Part shown: piece by piece, positions 41,401-54,004 of the stretch
Position numbering within the stretch: the first letter of the stretch is position 1
Layout of the letters: every line of letters starts with the position of its first letter
NCBI GenBank assembly: GCA_021292165.1
Contig: CM037885.1
Span: 8,241,042 to 8,305,041, forward strand
DNA: 64,000 bases
Direction: 5' to 3'
Source: Shinisaurus crocodilurus
Lineage: Eukaryota > Chordata > Lepidosauria > Squamata > Shinisauridae
Made by a program: the position numbers and the translations under genes
Notes under the pieces: model-generated
Database searches by the model: none
What the model was told of the DNA's origin: nothing
The model's input: only the letters and a program-made list of their open reading frames with translations

Positions 41401-44400
41401 GGGGGGGTGAGTGGTAGCGGGTCAGAGCACACTGCAGTCGCCCTGGCTGTTTGTTGTACCACGTGTCAGCAGGGTTAACCAGCGGGAACTGCGGCAGAAT
41501 GTTACAGTGTGGAGTGCCTCCTGCTCAGGATTCCAGCCATTCCGTTCCACGCCCACAAGAGACCGTTCGCATTCCGTATAGCCACTCAGCATGCCTAGTC
41601 CTCACGGGGCGGCTTTGTTCCCCCACCGCACCACACCCCAGGCTTCCTCCCTAAAGATTTCCTGTACTGCGGCATACCTTGGGGGCTCCCCAAAGCCTGC
41701 GGCTACCTCTCCCTCTTACGTGGCTGGTGCTGTTTTGGCTACATAAGCCACGGCACTCGCCGCTTGGACTTCGGAAACAGAAGGAAGGAACGGTCGGAAT
41801 ACAGAAGCAGGGGGTAGAGCCGGAAACACTGTGTCTGCCTCCCTGCCCGGTTGTCGCACGGAGCACAACAGCAACCCATCCGTCTCTGGACAGCGACTCT
41901 GCTGGGGCTGGTCTCTCCGGGGCCCGCCTCCAGGGGGCCCCCGCGGCCCAGGAAGCCCCCAAATGACCACCTGCAGTGGTGGCCGATGAGGGCTGGGCCT
42001 GCGGACGTTAGGAACAGGCGCAGCATCAGCCCCCAGCAGCGCGGGCGCCGGCCACGTATCGCGGCTGAAACTGGTCGCTGTACAACACCCTTTCAGAAAA
42101 GCTTTTCTTCAGCCAGGCCTTTCTGCTGTGTAGCGAAGCACCAGCCGAGGCTCCAGCTATGAGCGCAGGCCGGAGCCTGGGCAACAAGCACTTGGCTGCA
42201 AGGTGTGTCTCCCCCCCCCACCCCCGTAAATGTTTAAAAAAGGAAAAGGGGGACTGGCCCCACCACTGCCTGGGGAGACCAACCTTTCACCCACCCCTTT
42301 CTGGGGTTCACACCAGAACACCGAAGAGATGACGACAACTCCCATCATCCCCAGCTGATGTGGCTGGGGATGATGGGAATTGTCATTGACCAGAAAACTG
42401 ATTGCTTTTCATTTATGTATGTATTCAATTATTGGCTGTTATTTTTTTTATTGCTAGATATTTTTTTTTAAAGCTTCCTCTGCTCCAAAGAGCTCTGAAT
42501 AGTGTACATGGTTTCCCTTCCCTGTATCCTCACAACAACCCTGTAAGGTACTTGTTCAGCTGAGAAGTAGTGACTGGCCTAAGATCACCCACTTCATTTT
42601 GTGCCTGAGTGAACCACGGTCTTCCCTGTCTACATGCAGCTCTCCAACTGCTAGGCCACGTTGGCTTTCAGACAGATTTGTTATTGATACGAAAAGACTA
42701 GCTGGCAGTGTTCTCCAACCTTGGGTCCCCAGATGTTTTTGGCCTACAACTCCCAGCATGCCCCAGCCAACTGTAGCTGGCTAGGGCATGCTGGGAGTTG
42801 TAGGCCAAAAACATCTGGGGACCCAAGGTTGGAGAACACTGGACTAGCGGATATATTGAAACAAATATGCCGTGTCTCTCTACAATGAATTGTTAAAATG
42901 TTGTCATGGAACAGGACAAAATTGCTTATAGAGTAACGGTGGAAAATAAGTAGCAGTTGTCTTTGAAATGAAACGAGGAGCCGCAGGAGAGATGCTAATG
43001 CATCGCAGATGCAAAAGGGTTGTTAAATCTGATTGAATTGCGACGTTCAAATGAATTGGGAATGAGCTTGTAGATGGTTTGTATCACTGAGCTGCCTTTA
43101 GTATTGGAAATAAGGCAAGATACAAGTTTTGTAAAATAAATAAAAATAAAATGAATCTATCTCCAATTTGAATGGGTTATCTGAGTTCTGCTAATGTTTT
43201 GTTAAACGCTTCCTAAGTGATCTGGGGAAAGATTATGGGAGGATTTGTACACAAGGCATTTATTGTGCTCTCATGATTCCTCTCACCCACGGTAGTTTGT
43301 GGATGCTTTACGACCTCGTCATCCTCCAGGGCCTCTCCTGTGCTTTCCAAGCATTTCAGTGGCTTTTTTTTTTTTTTCAAACGAGGATAATGAGCTATTA
43401 AAGGCTATCCTGCTATGAAACACTATGAAATGATCGTGCATTTTTGCAATTCCACTATACCACAGCGCCACCTTGAGGTTGTATAATGGAACATATAGAA
43501 AGGCAGAGAAAGAAAAAAAACACGTATAAAGGAGCAGCCGATTGTAATCCCATGGAGAATCCAGAAGCAGAAGGCTTGGTAAAGTGTTGGGTTAAAAGTC
43601 TAACGTAGAAAAGCCCTTAATCTCGATGTAACATTTCTAAATGCTCCTGCATCCATATACAATTAGAAAGAAGCACTTACAAATTCTAAGGCTGCAATCC
43701 TGTCCCAGTGGGCATCGGATTTTTCAGATCTCCCTCTCCAAGGGCAGAGAGAGAGGCCTACTTTCAGAGGGAGATCTGAGCTTGGATACCTCCACCCGGC
43801 CCCCATGGAAAACCTTACAGCCCTTAATTTCTCAATGGAGGAGTTCTGGCATTGGAAGAGGCAAAAAGTGGGTGGATCGAAGCTATGGTGAGGGCCCATC
43901 GGGGAGGCTTTGGATCTGCAGGATCTAAAGCCCTCCCAGTCCCAAGACATGCCCCCAACACGGGAAAATTTGTGCCAGGCCTGGAGCTGACATAGCCCAA
44001 GAGTTTTCATAGTTCATAGTTTTCCTGTTTAAGAAAAAAAAGGGGGGGGGGGAAACCAGGGAAAGGAAGGTGGTATAAGCCCTGGAAGGCTTTGAATAAG
44101 GCAGTTCCTGTGCCTTTGGATCTCTCTTCCCCCATTAATAGAATTGCTCTACCCGGGAATCAACATTTAGATCAGAAGGGATCAAGGGCATCTCTCCTCC
44201 CTGCTTTCTGTTAATCCAGTTGAAAGAGGAGGTTCTTCAGAAAATGTAAAATGTCTACGTAAAGTTTCTAAACTTGTCATTAAAGAAGAAGAAAGAAATG
44301 TATAATAGACATGGGAATTTGGGAAAAGGGGATAGATCAAGAAGAACAGTCTCAATCAGTCAGAATAGGACAGAAATACTACAAGGGAACATAATGAAAG

Positions 44401-47400
44401 GTGTAACTGTAAGATGCCTGAATTTTAGGAGGAGGAGGAGACAAGTCATATGGAACACAATCAACAGAAAATGAGGTTTCTGTGGTAAAGGGAAATAAGA
44501 CACAAAGCTACGGCAGATCTTTCACCCGGAACGCTAGCAAACAGACGGCATTTTCAGACCTTTTACAGAACAGTTGCAGGAACTGAATATTAACCAGCGA
44601 CGGGCCTTTCCCTTTTGTATATAACGAAAAGAAAACCATCTCGGTGCAAGCCGAGACTGAGTCTAGAATTAAATCACAGCAATAAAGAAAGGGGTAGGGA
44701 AAAAGAGATGTCTAGATTGGATTTAACGCAAGAACCAGCCGCCTAAATCTGCACTTAGGTCCCGCCACGTGGGGCCATGGCAGCGGTGGAAGCCCAGGGA
44801 AGTGAAGAGGGCCAGGGGGAACTCACCTGCCATGCATCGAGGCAGCCCCCGCAGAGCAGGTGCCCACACGGCTGGATGCGGACGTCCTTGTCGTTCTCGG
44901 CACAGATCTTGCAGAGCTGGAAAGTGGAGCCCACCTGGCAGTAGAGCTCATACTGTTCCTGCAGAAGAAGCGGACGAAGGGACGAAATGAGAACTTCTCA
45001 CCTGGCCTAACGGTGTGTGAAATAGGAGACTAAATTTATTTATTTATTACATTTCCATAACTGCCTCATCGCCAAAGCTCGGCTATTAAATCAGCTTCTC
45101 CAACCTGACGCCGTTCAGATGTGCTGGACTACAACCCCCCCATCATTCCCTGCTGATTGTGCATGATGGGAATTGCAGTCTTAAACATCTGGAGGAGCGT
45201 AGCCTAAATCCTCATTCAGGGTGGAACTCAGTGTTTATGAGGGGAATGCGGAGTTCCCAAGCTCTTGTAACACGAATGCAGGGCTGTGGGAGACGTTTCC
45301 GAGGAAGCATCAGTTCAGCAGTCGGGTCGGGAGCCATGGGGGTGCTCAAACTTTCCACTGGCCGCCGATTTTCCCCCCTGCAAAAGGCCCTTTCCCAGCT
45401 ATTTTAGATCCCTTTCTCTCCCACCACCTGGGTTCCAAACTGGCTGGGATGCCGGGGGCGGGGGGATGGTCTTGGGGTGGAGGAGGACATTTGTGGACAC
45501 AGAAGGAGGTAAGCACCGCACTGACATTCCTTGCATTCATGTTAGCTTGGCAAGCGTATTCCTAAAATAATACAGTCATGCCTTGGATTGAGAGCATAAT
45601 TCGTTCCGGAAACGTGCTTGTAATCCAAAACACTCTTATATCAAAACGAAATCCCCCCCAAAAAATTTGTACAGCGATTTTTAATTTAAGCCGGACTACA
45701 GTACTTGTATTGCAAGACGTCGCTTGTATATCAAGTAAAAAAAAATTAAATAAATATTTAAAAATTTGCTTGTCTTGCAAAACACTCTCAAACCAAGTTA
45801 CTTGCAATCCAAGGTATTACTGTATGTCGTTTCACCAACTCCACCCCAACCCAACCCAGATGGCTTTTTAATACAGGAGCACTGCATTAAACAATAATGT
45901 CATTTTAAAAAGTAAATTTGGGAGGTTTATTTATAATATCTCTATCCGGCCTATTTATCTCAGTGGTTTCCCGAAGGTGGCTTACGATGAAAACTTAAAC
46001 CGTCATGATAACATTCAGAAAGGATTGTGATTATTATAGTGCCATCCAGATACATAGCGCTTTACAAAGAATATGAGGACAAGGGGCTTACAATCTAGAA
46101 AACGATGCAAGAGAGGTGCCAGAGGTGGGGCGTGGGGCGGGAACAAGAAAACTATGCCAAAATATCAAAAAAAGCAGCAGGGAAATATCGTACCTATTCA
46201 CCCAAAAGGTCCAGACAAATAGGACAGTTTCAAGCTGCTATTTTAAATGGCAAAAAAAGAGATGGTGTTAAACTAATTTCTCTGGGGAGGTGGTGGTATC
46301 TCACAAAAATGGTGCCACCACAGAAAAGACCCTGCATCCGGTCGGCAGGGTCTTTTTAGCCTGACATCTGAAGATAGGGGGTCTTTGAAACAAGGCATTC
46401 GACAAGGATCTTAATCAATGGGCAGGGTCATATTTTATGCCTGAACCCCATTAATCTTACAAGAAATGCTGTCTATGAGGGCTTTCCATTCAGAGGGCAT
46501 GTCTCCCTAGTTTTGAAGTCCAGCATCTCAGTGGCCTGTTGGGGCGAGGGACAACAGAAGGCTGCAGTGGAGCTTTAGGCATAAGGTATATGCACTTGTG
46601 GCGTAGGGATGGGTGGCACTGAAGAACTCGATCCGTTTGCGCTCAGTGGGCTTCGGCGCACCTCGCTGACTCGAGAGCCAAAAGCGTGCTGAGTTGGGTG
46701 TGTGGTTTTTTGGGGTTTTTTTTTTGTTGCTTTCACGTTTAAAGGGGGCTATTATTTGTTTATTTGTTTTTAAGGCAGGGAAATTTGCATAAAACATGGC
46801 TGCAATTTGCACAAATAGCGGCCATATTTGGGGCAAATTCCGCAAACTGTGGCTGTACTTTATGCAAATTGTGGAAATGGCAGCTGTATTCTGCACAAAT
46901 TTCCCTGTCTTAAAAAAAGAAAGAAAGAAAAAAAGGCAAACCGTGGCCCGCTTTAAAAGCAGAAGCCAGTGTGCTGGCTCGACTTGTGTCAAAGCGAATT
47001 GGCCCCTGTGCTGGGTAGACAGGCCAGAATCCGTGTGTGTGTGTGTCAAGCCGGGCCCATCCGCCAGATTTTGACACCCCCCCCAAGCGGATTCCTCGCA
47101 CATCCCTACTTGTGCGTAGACTTACCTGTGAGACCCGGATTCGGTTTCGTGCCGACACCTCGGTTAACTCTGTCAGGTCTGGATTTGTATTCTTCCCATC
47201 GGGATACAGGTAGCTGCAGGACGAGACGGAGCATGTTGGAACCTTCCTTGTAATCCGTTCGTATCTGGGGAGTGTGGTCTCGTGTGGCAGTAAAAACATG
47301 CATGCTCATCTCAATCTAAACCCAAAGGTGTACTTTCTGGCTTGTGAGGGATTGTATATTCTGAAGACTTAGACCAGCCTTGGCCAACCTGGTGCCCTCC

Positions 47401-50400
47401 AGATGTGTCGTATTGCAATCCCCGCCATTCCCAAGCTGGGAATGATGGGAATCGCAGTCCAATGCATCTGGAGGGCACCAGGTTACAGAAGGCCGGTGCA
47501 GAACTAGAACGGGCAGGGTGATATTTAACAATTACTGTCTTATGCCTCTTCGGCAAGGCTTCTAGGATTTAGGTAGCAAATCCTATGCACTCTTACCCGG
47601 GAGTAAGCCTCATTGAGCAGAATGGGTTGGATCCAGACTTCATCCTTCTTAGCGAGTAGGCCCATTGAAATCAACAGGGAGTAAGTTGCCATGACTAACT
47701 TAAGTCCTATTGATTTCCATGGGTCTGCTCTCTCTAAGCAGGACGACGTCTGGATCCAACCCAGTCAGACTGATGACTTTTGCAGTGCTTGTTTATTTAT
47801 TTATTTATTTATTTAATCTCTATACCACCAAAAGCTGAAGCTCTCTGGGCGGTTTACAACAGTTCCTAAAACAGGACCGTAATACAATAAGACAACCATG
47901 ATTCCCCCCCCCTCCAAAATACAAAATTTAAAAACAATTTAACAGCTAAAACAATATTTGATGCAGGGCAGGCCTGTTAAAAGCACCTGACATGGGTGTT
48001 CCCCGCCCCCCCACCATACAAGCCATTAAATATCCGGGGATGCCTTTAAATGCCTCAGCACAGAGGGCTGCCTTAACCTGGCCCCGGAAGGAGGACAGAG
48101 CGGGTGCCAGGACTTTTAGCAATATTTCTAGCTATCCCTCCATGGTGCCATTTCATTTTGAAATGCAAAGAGGCAGACATAAAGCTGGATGTCTCGTCGT
48201 GTTAGGGCAGTGTTCTCTAACCTTGGGTCCCCAGATGTTTTTGGCCTACAACTCCCAGCATGCCCCAGCCAGCATAGCTGGCTGGGGCATGCTGGGAATT
48301 GTAGGCCAAAAACATCTGGGGACCCAAGGTTGGAGAACACTGTGTTAGGGATTCATGCAGAAGTGTCGTGCCTCCCCTGTTAGACCCCTCTTCAGAGGAG
48401 GAGGAGGACTTACCTGTGGCCCAGGACTCTGGCTCAGCAGGCAGGGAGGACCTGTCTATGGCTTGAAGGTGGGCTCCCCTCCTGTAAGGGAACATCTGGG
48501 TATTCCGCTGGAGCCAGCATCTCTCTCAGGGGCTTGGCGGTGGCTCCTCCTCCGCCACTGAGTGCCAGCAATCCTGCGGCGGGGCGGGGGGCGGGGGGAG
48601 AGAATTCTCCACTGCTGAGGTCCAGTCCTGAACTTTTCCCTCTAACCCCGCAGGGGAGGGAGGCCCCTGAGCCAAAGACAGGTTCTCTCCATCTGCTGAG
48701 CCGGAGTCCTGGGCCACAGGTAAGTCCTCCTCTCTTCTGAAAGGGAGTCTTCCAGGGGAGGCATGACAAAAAGCCGGATTCAACCGCCCTCTTACTTCCA
48801 CTTGTATAAACGGCACCCGTGCTCCCAACCAACCGTATCGGCCCACCCTCTGCCAGTCGAGTCCCGTCACTTACAAGCCCTCCTTGTGCCCGTCAATCAG
48901 TGCCTGGAAGAGGGGCTTGTTTTGCGGGATGGTCTGCAGGATGCTCCCGCCCTCCGTCACGTAGCCGATGGCCCACTGGCCCAGCCGGGTGCAGCTGAGT
49001 CGGAAGATGTAGCTGAGAAAGAGGAAGGAGGGGAACCATAGAATCGTAGAGTTGGAAGGGGCCTATAAGGCCATCGAGTCCAACCCCCTGCTCAATCCAG
49101 GAGAACAGATGTGGGCAGCCCAGGTAGTCACCCATCCAAGCACTGACCCGGCTTATACCTGCTTAGCTTCAACATGTGGCCTGCATTATGTGCTCTCGAC
49201 GCCACCTGCAGGTATGAGCATCGCTCAGTGCTAGAGCCCCTGCCTGGCAAGCAGAAGGTCCCCAGTTCGATCACCAGCAGCATCTCTAGGTAGGGCCAGG
49301 AAAGACCCCTGCCTGAAAGCCCAGAGAGCCATTGCTGCCGGTCAGTGCCAACAGTACTGGGCTAGATGGACCAAGGGTCTGACTCAGTATAACGCAGCTT
49401 CCTATGTGCCTAAAAGGGAAGCAGAACCTGGTCAGTGCTGTGGGGATACAGTAGGGGGAGCTGTTATCAGCTGAGAAATACTCTCGGTCAAGGTTTTCTT
49501 GATGGAATTACCGAATAATTGTGCTTCCCAGACACAAACGGGGACCCGAACGCAATTTGCAGTGGGAAATCCGTACATTTACGAGATTGCAATGCGTTCT
49601 GCAAACCAGAAAGAAAGAGAAAAGGTGTTCGACAACATGTGCGCACTTGAAAACCTTGTGAAGAAAACTGCCTAGAGTTCTAAAATGCACACAAAGCCAC
49701 CTTAGCCAATGGGCCCGTGTGTACGAACGAATATGTGCATAATGGGGAAAAAAATGTGCACAGATGAATCTGTACATTTGAACACAGTTGCACAAGAATA
49801 GATATGAATTTCCGTGCAGGGGTGGTTGGTGGGTAAGCTCGGACTGGACCATGTTGGAACGAGCTTGGCAGTGGAAAAACGAGAACTTTGGCCAGACTGA
49901 GGCCGACAGATGAGGCCATTCCTAGCTGCCACAGGAGGCAGTGATTCTTGAACTGGCGGTGGGGGGGGGGGGAGAAAAACTCGGAGAGAGGGATAAGTTC
50001 CACAGAGGCAGAGGATCCTGCACCAGAGCAGCCCAGAAGCACTGTTCTCCACCAGCAGAGATCTAGCATCGCAGACACCGAAACTGCTGCACTAACCATG
50101 AAAGCGGCACAGAGGCCTGGAATATGTGGGCGTCGTTGCTGGCCACAGCAGAGACACCTCCGCCCCCGTCCTGCCGCCTTCCTTCCTTTGGCTGGTTACA
50201 GGAGGGAGATGATGCCCTCTTGTATTCTAATGCCAGGGGTGGTGCAGCTCGGCAGGGGGGCTGTGCGTGCAAGCAAAACTCAAGTTTGTTGAAGTTCTCC
50301 AAATCCCATCACCTCAAAGCAGTCTCGTGTCTTTGTGATCTTTGGGGGTTGTTGTTTTTTTTTCTTTCGGCATGAAAATTTGTGTGTGTTTTCTTGCACG

Positions 50401-53195
50401 TTTTCCCAAATGTACGCATCAACTGTGCGCATCTCTGAAATGTACGCATTCTTCTCCCATTCATTAAAGCACGAGCACGTGTGCATTTTTCAAAAGCCTG
50501 CATTTTTTCATGCACATTTAAAAAAAAAAAAAGTGCATTGCTGTCCAAGACATTATTTTGGGCCACAAACCACATTGCAAACTCAGAAATCGACAGACTT
50601 CAATGGCAGATTGCATTAGAGTCTGTGTTTGGGCCAGAAGGTGCAAACTGGGTAAATTCTGATAAAAAAAATATGAACTGAAACAAATTTCTCATACACC
50701 CCTAGATCTAGGTAATTATTGAACTTGGACCATGGCCTTATGGGGACCCCCACTTCAGCCATGTTGTATTACTCCATTGTGAAGCACACAACTAAAGTTT
50801 CTCCTCTCTTCCCTTGCCTCACTGTCATTCCATGGTTTACAACTGATTTGACATTCCTGATATATTAGAGTAAAACAAAACAAAGAAACTAACAAACCTG
50901 TTGGCCAAAACCAACAAATCCCCCGAGCACACGCAGTTTTTGCACTTGAAGCTCACTTTATTATAGGAATAAAGTGGAGTTTCCATTGGCTGCTCTGATG
51001 CTAAACACATTTACTTGGCAATAAGCACCATTTTTGTAGAAAAGGATAACAGATTTTAAAAGTAAAAATAATAAAAGGAGCACCTGTAACCGTGTACATG
51101 CCCAATTGGCCACCCCCTGACTACAGCATGTTTTTTTAAAAAAATAAATAAAGACACTGCGGCAAGCTAGGTCAGCTCCAGTGGGCCCTGAAATGCCAAT
51201 GTTGGCCATGGGCCACTGTCACTGTCTCCTGCCACACTCTGGATGGTTATTTGGGCTGGGGGGCTGAGGTGGGGGCCCCTGGATTTTATTTATGTGTTTA
51301 AAATTATTTTGAGGACACCTGTAAAGGTAAAGCCCTCTCCAGGTGGTGCACAGGATTTTTAAAAAAACATATAAAAGTATACAAATAGGCAAATAAATAT
51401 ACAATAAAATACTATTAACAATAGTATAAAAAACAGATTACACCAATAAAAACTGCAGCCCACACATTATGGGAAGGCCATTGAAAACAGGTGGGTCTTC
51501 AGAGATGTCCTGAAAACCTGCAAAGAAGGGGCCTGATGAACCCCTGATGGAAGCTGATTCCAGAGGTATTGATGAAGCAGTGAGAGGGGAAGGCACTTGT
51601 GTATGATAGAAAAAACAGAGGAGAGAAAAGAGAATCTCGGGTGCCTATTAGGGACGTTTATTATGCCTGACACATTTTGGAAAATCACTGTTCCTTTGTC
51701 AGGGGCTGCTGATCTTCTTTTAGATGTATTGAGAAGAAATATTTCCATGTAGAAGAGACACTCAAAGGACTTTCTCCAGAGGTGTGGGGCCACCACTGAG
51801 AAGGCCCTCTCACTTGTACTCACCAGCCTAACTGTCGTTGGCAGTGAGAAGGGCCTCTGTTGATTACCTTAAAGCATGGGCAGGCTGGCATGGGAGAAGG
51901 CGGTCATTTTGAGTTACCGGTACTTTGGCCCAAAAGCCTAGCTGCACTACTGGTGCCAGGGTTGCATTAATGCCCTCCAACCCCAGGTCCCAGTAAGCAC
52001 AGAGTGTGGCATTTGCCTGTGTAAGGGGATTCTCTGGGCTTTGGGAGATCTCAAGCACACATATTCCCATGTCATGTCTACTTTGGGCTTCAGGAGCTCA
52101 GTTCTTTCATGTCAGAAGGAGACCAGCTCAGGTAGTTCTTGCAGAGGGCATGATTTTACCTGCCAGGCTTGCTGGAGTACGCCTGCAGCCGCGCCTTCAC
52201 CTCATCATAGGTAAGGAAGGCCATGTACCCTGGGTGTGTGACTGCGAGGTACGTCCAGTTCTTCAGCAGAGTCGGCCAAGGCTGTAGGGAAGGGAAGGGA
52301 GACGGGTGGGAAGACAGAGATGAGAGCAGGAGAAGAATATCAGGAGAAGAACATGGAACATATATGACAAGTGGGGGGAGGACCTGTGACAAAACATTAT
52401 GGAGTGACCCTAGGGATCGTTTCAGCGCTCATGCACAGAAAGGCACTCAAATGGACACTAGGACACAAACACACACACACACACGCACACACGGATTATG
52501 AGAATTTCATTTCTGTTCACAAATCATGGGAATGAGTCCCGTTCGCAACTCCAAATGCGAATGTGAGCAAGAGCGTCTTTTTGGGGAAAATTTTGCAATT
52601 TCCCAAACTTGCATTCACATTCAGAAAATGTGCACTTCAAAAAATGAACATCCCCCCCCCCCCTATGCATTTTCATGCCATACTCTACAGGGGAGAACTG
52701 TGCAATTGAGAGCACTCTTTTAAATATTGTGCATTTTTTCCTGTTCGAAATGCACACTTTCCTCGCTCGAGCGAAACGAAAGCAGAAAACAATCGGGTGC
52801 GGGAAATGTGGTGAGTGGAGCTTCAAGCTCAAGTTCAGAGAATCTCAGCAATCGCGAAAATCATTTGTTTGCCTAATCCCAACACACACGCTGTAGCTGA
52901 TAAGGTTCTTTTCACATATTTTAGTTTATGACCATTACGTTTTTTCTAGAACTTTTAAAGTTTCTTTTGTTTTAGAGTTTTGTCTCTCAAGTTTTGTTTT
53001 AGAGTTTTGCCTGCTGTCTTGAATGCCTGAGGTTTTTATATGCTGCTCTCTCTGTGCGATTACTTGTGATTAATTGTAATTTTTATGGATTGTCTTGAGG
53101 GTTTTTTGGTTTTTTTATTAAGCTTGGAAATGGCTTTGAACCCCTAAAAAGTGGTGTAACTAATAATGCTAATGAATAACATCAACTGGGACTTG

Positions 53196-53230
<35 letters not shown>

Positions 53231-53654
53231 CAGTGTATCCTCACCTTCTAATAGGTGTGCTCTTGTTAAGGGCTCTAGCCAGCCAGCCATGCCGTGCTCG
53301 GGGATACTTCATTCCGTCTCAGGCTCACCAGCTTTCTGGTTTTCTTTTCCAACTGACACTCAGCATGCTGTGGCTATCGAGTAATGCTCAGGCCTCACTG
53401 GGCTGTTTTGGGCGTGTGTGGTGTGGGGGGGTGAGACTGCCCCCGTGGTTTTTTTTTAAAAGAGATTTATTTTGGGGCGCTTGCAAAACTCACCATTTCT
53501 CTGAGCACGTAAATACCTCCTTATTTTGTGATGGCCCTGTTTTGGCTCTCTTGTTGTCGGCACTCACCACTTGAGTTTGCTACTACAGGGAATGATATGC
53601 GCACACACGTTCTTCTGCATACACCACTATTTGTTACTTGTGCATAATAAACTG

Positions 53655-53685
<31 letters not shown>

Positions 53686-53966
53686 GTTGTCTGTTAAAGA
53701 AGTAAATACCTCCCCCCTCCCACCTCCACCCCAATTTAAACTGAACCAAGAGACTTGCAACCCTTCTCAGCCTTTCAGAGACGTAAATTTTGGGCCCCTG
53801 TGTAGAGCTGCTGGACCCCCCCCCCCACTCCCCACCCACACACGGCAGCCTTGAATGGTGGACCTAAAGAAGCCACATCCTGCTGTGTGGTCAGCAGCTC
53901 TCCCCCTGCTGATAGGCGAGAGAGCAAACCTGCAAAAAGACACCGTTCATCCAAGGAGGGGGAGGT

Positions 53967-54004
<38 letters not shown>

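Noticed and set aside
46528..47103. 191-codon - strand frame
   Set aside because: Lies in the hAT-type element with AT-rich inverted segments; no family resemblance.
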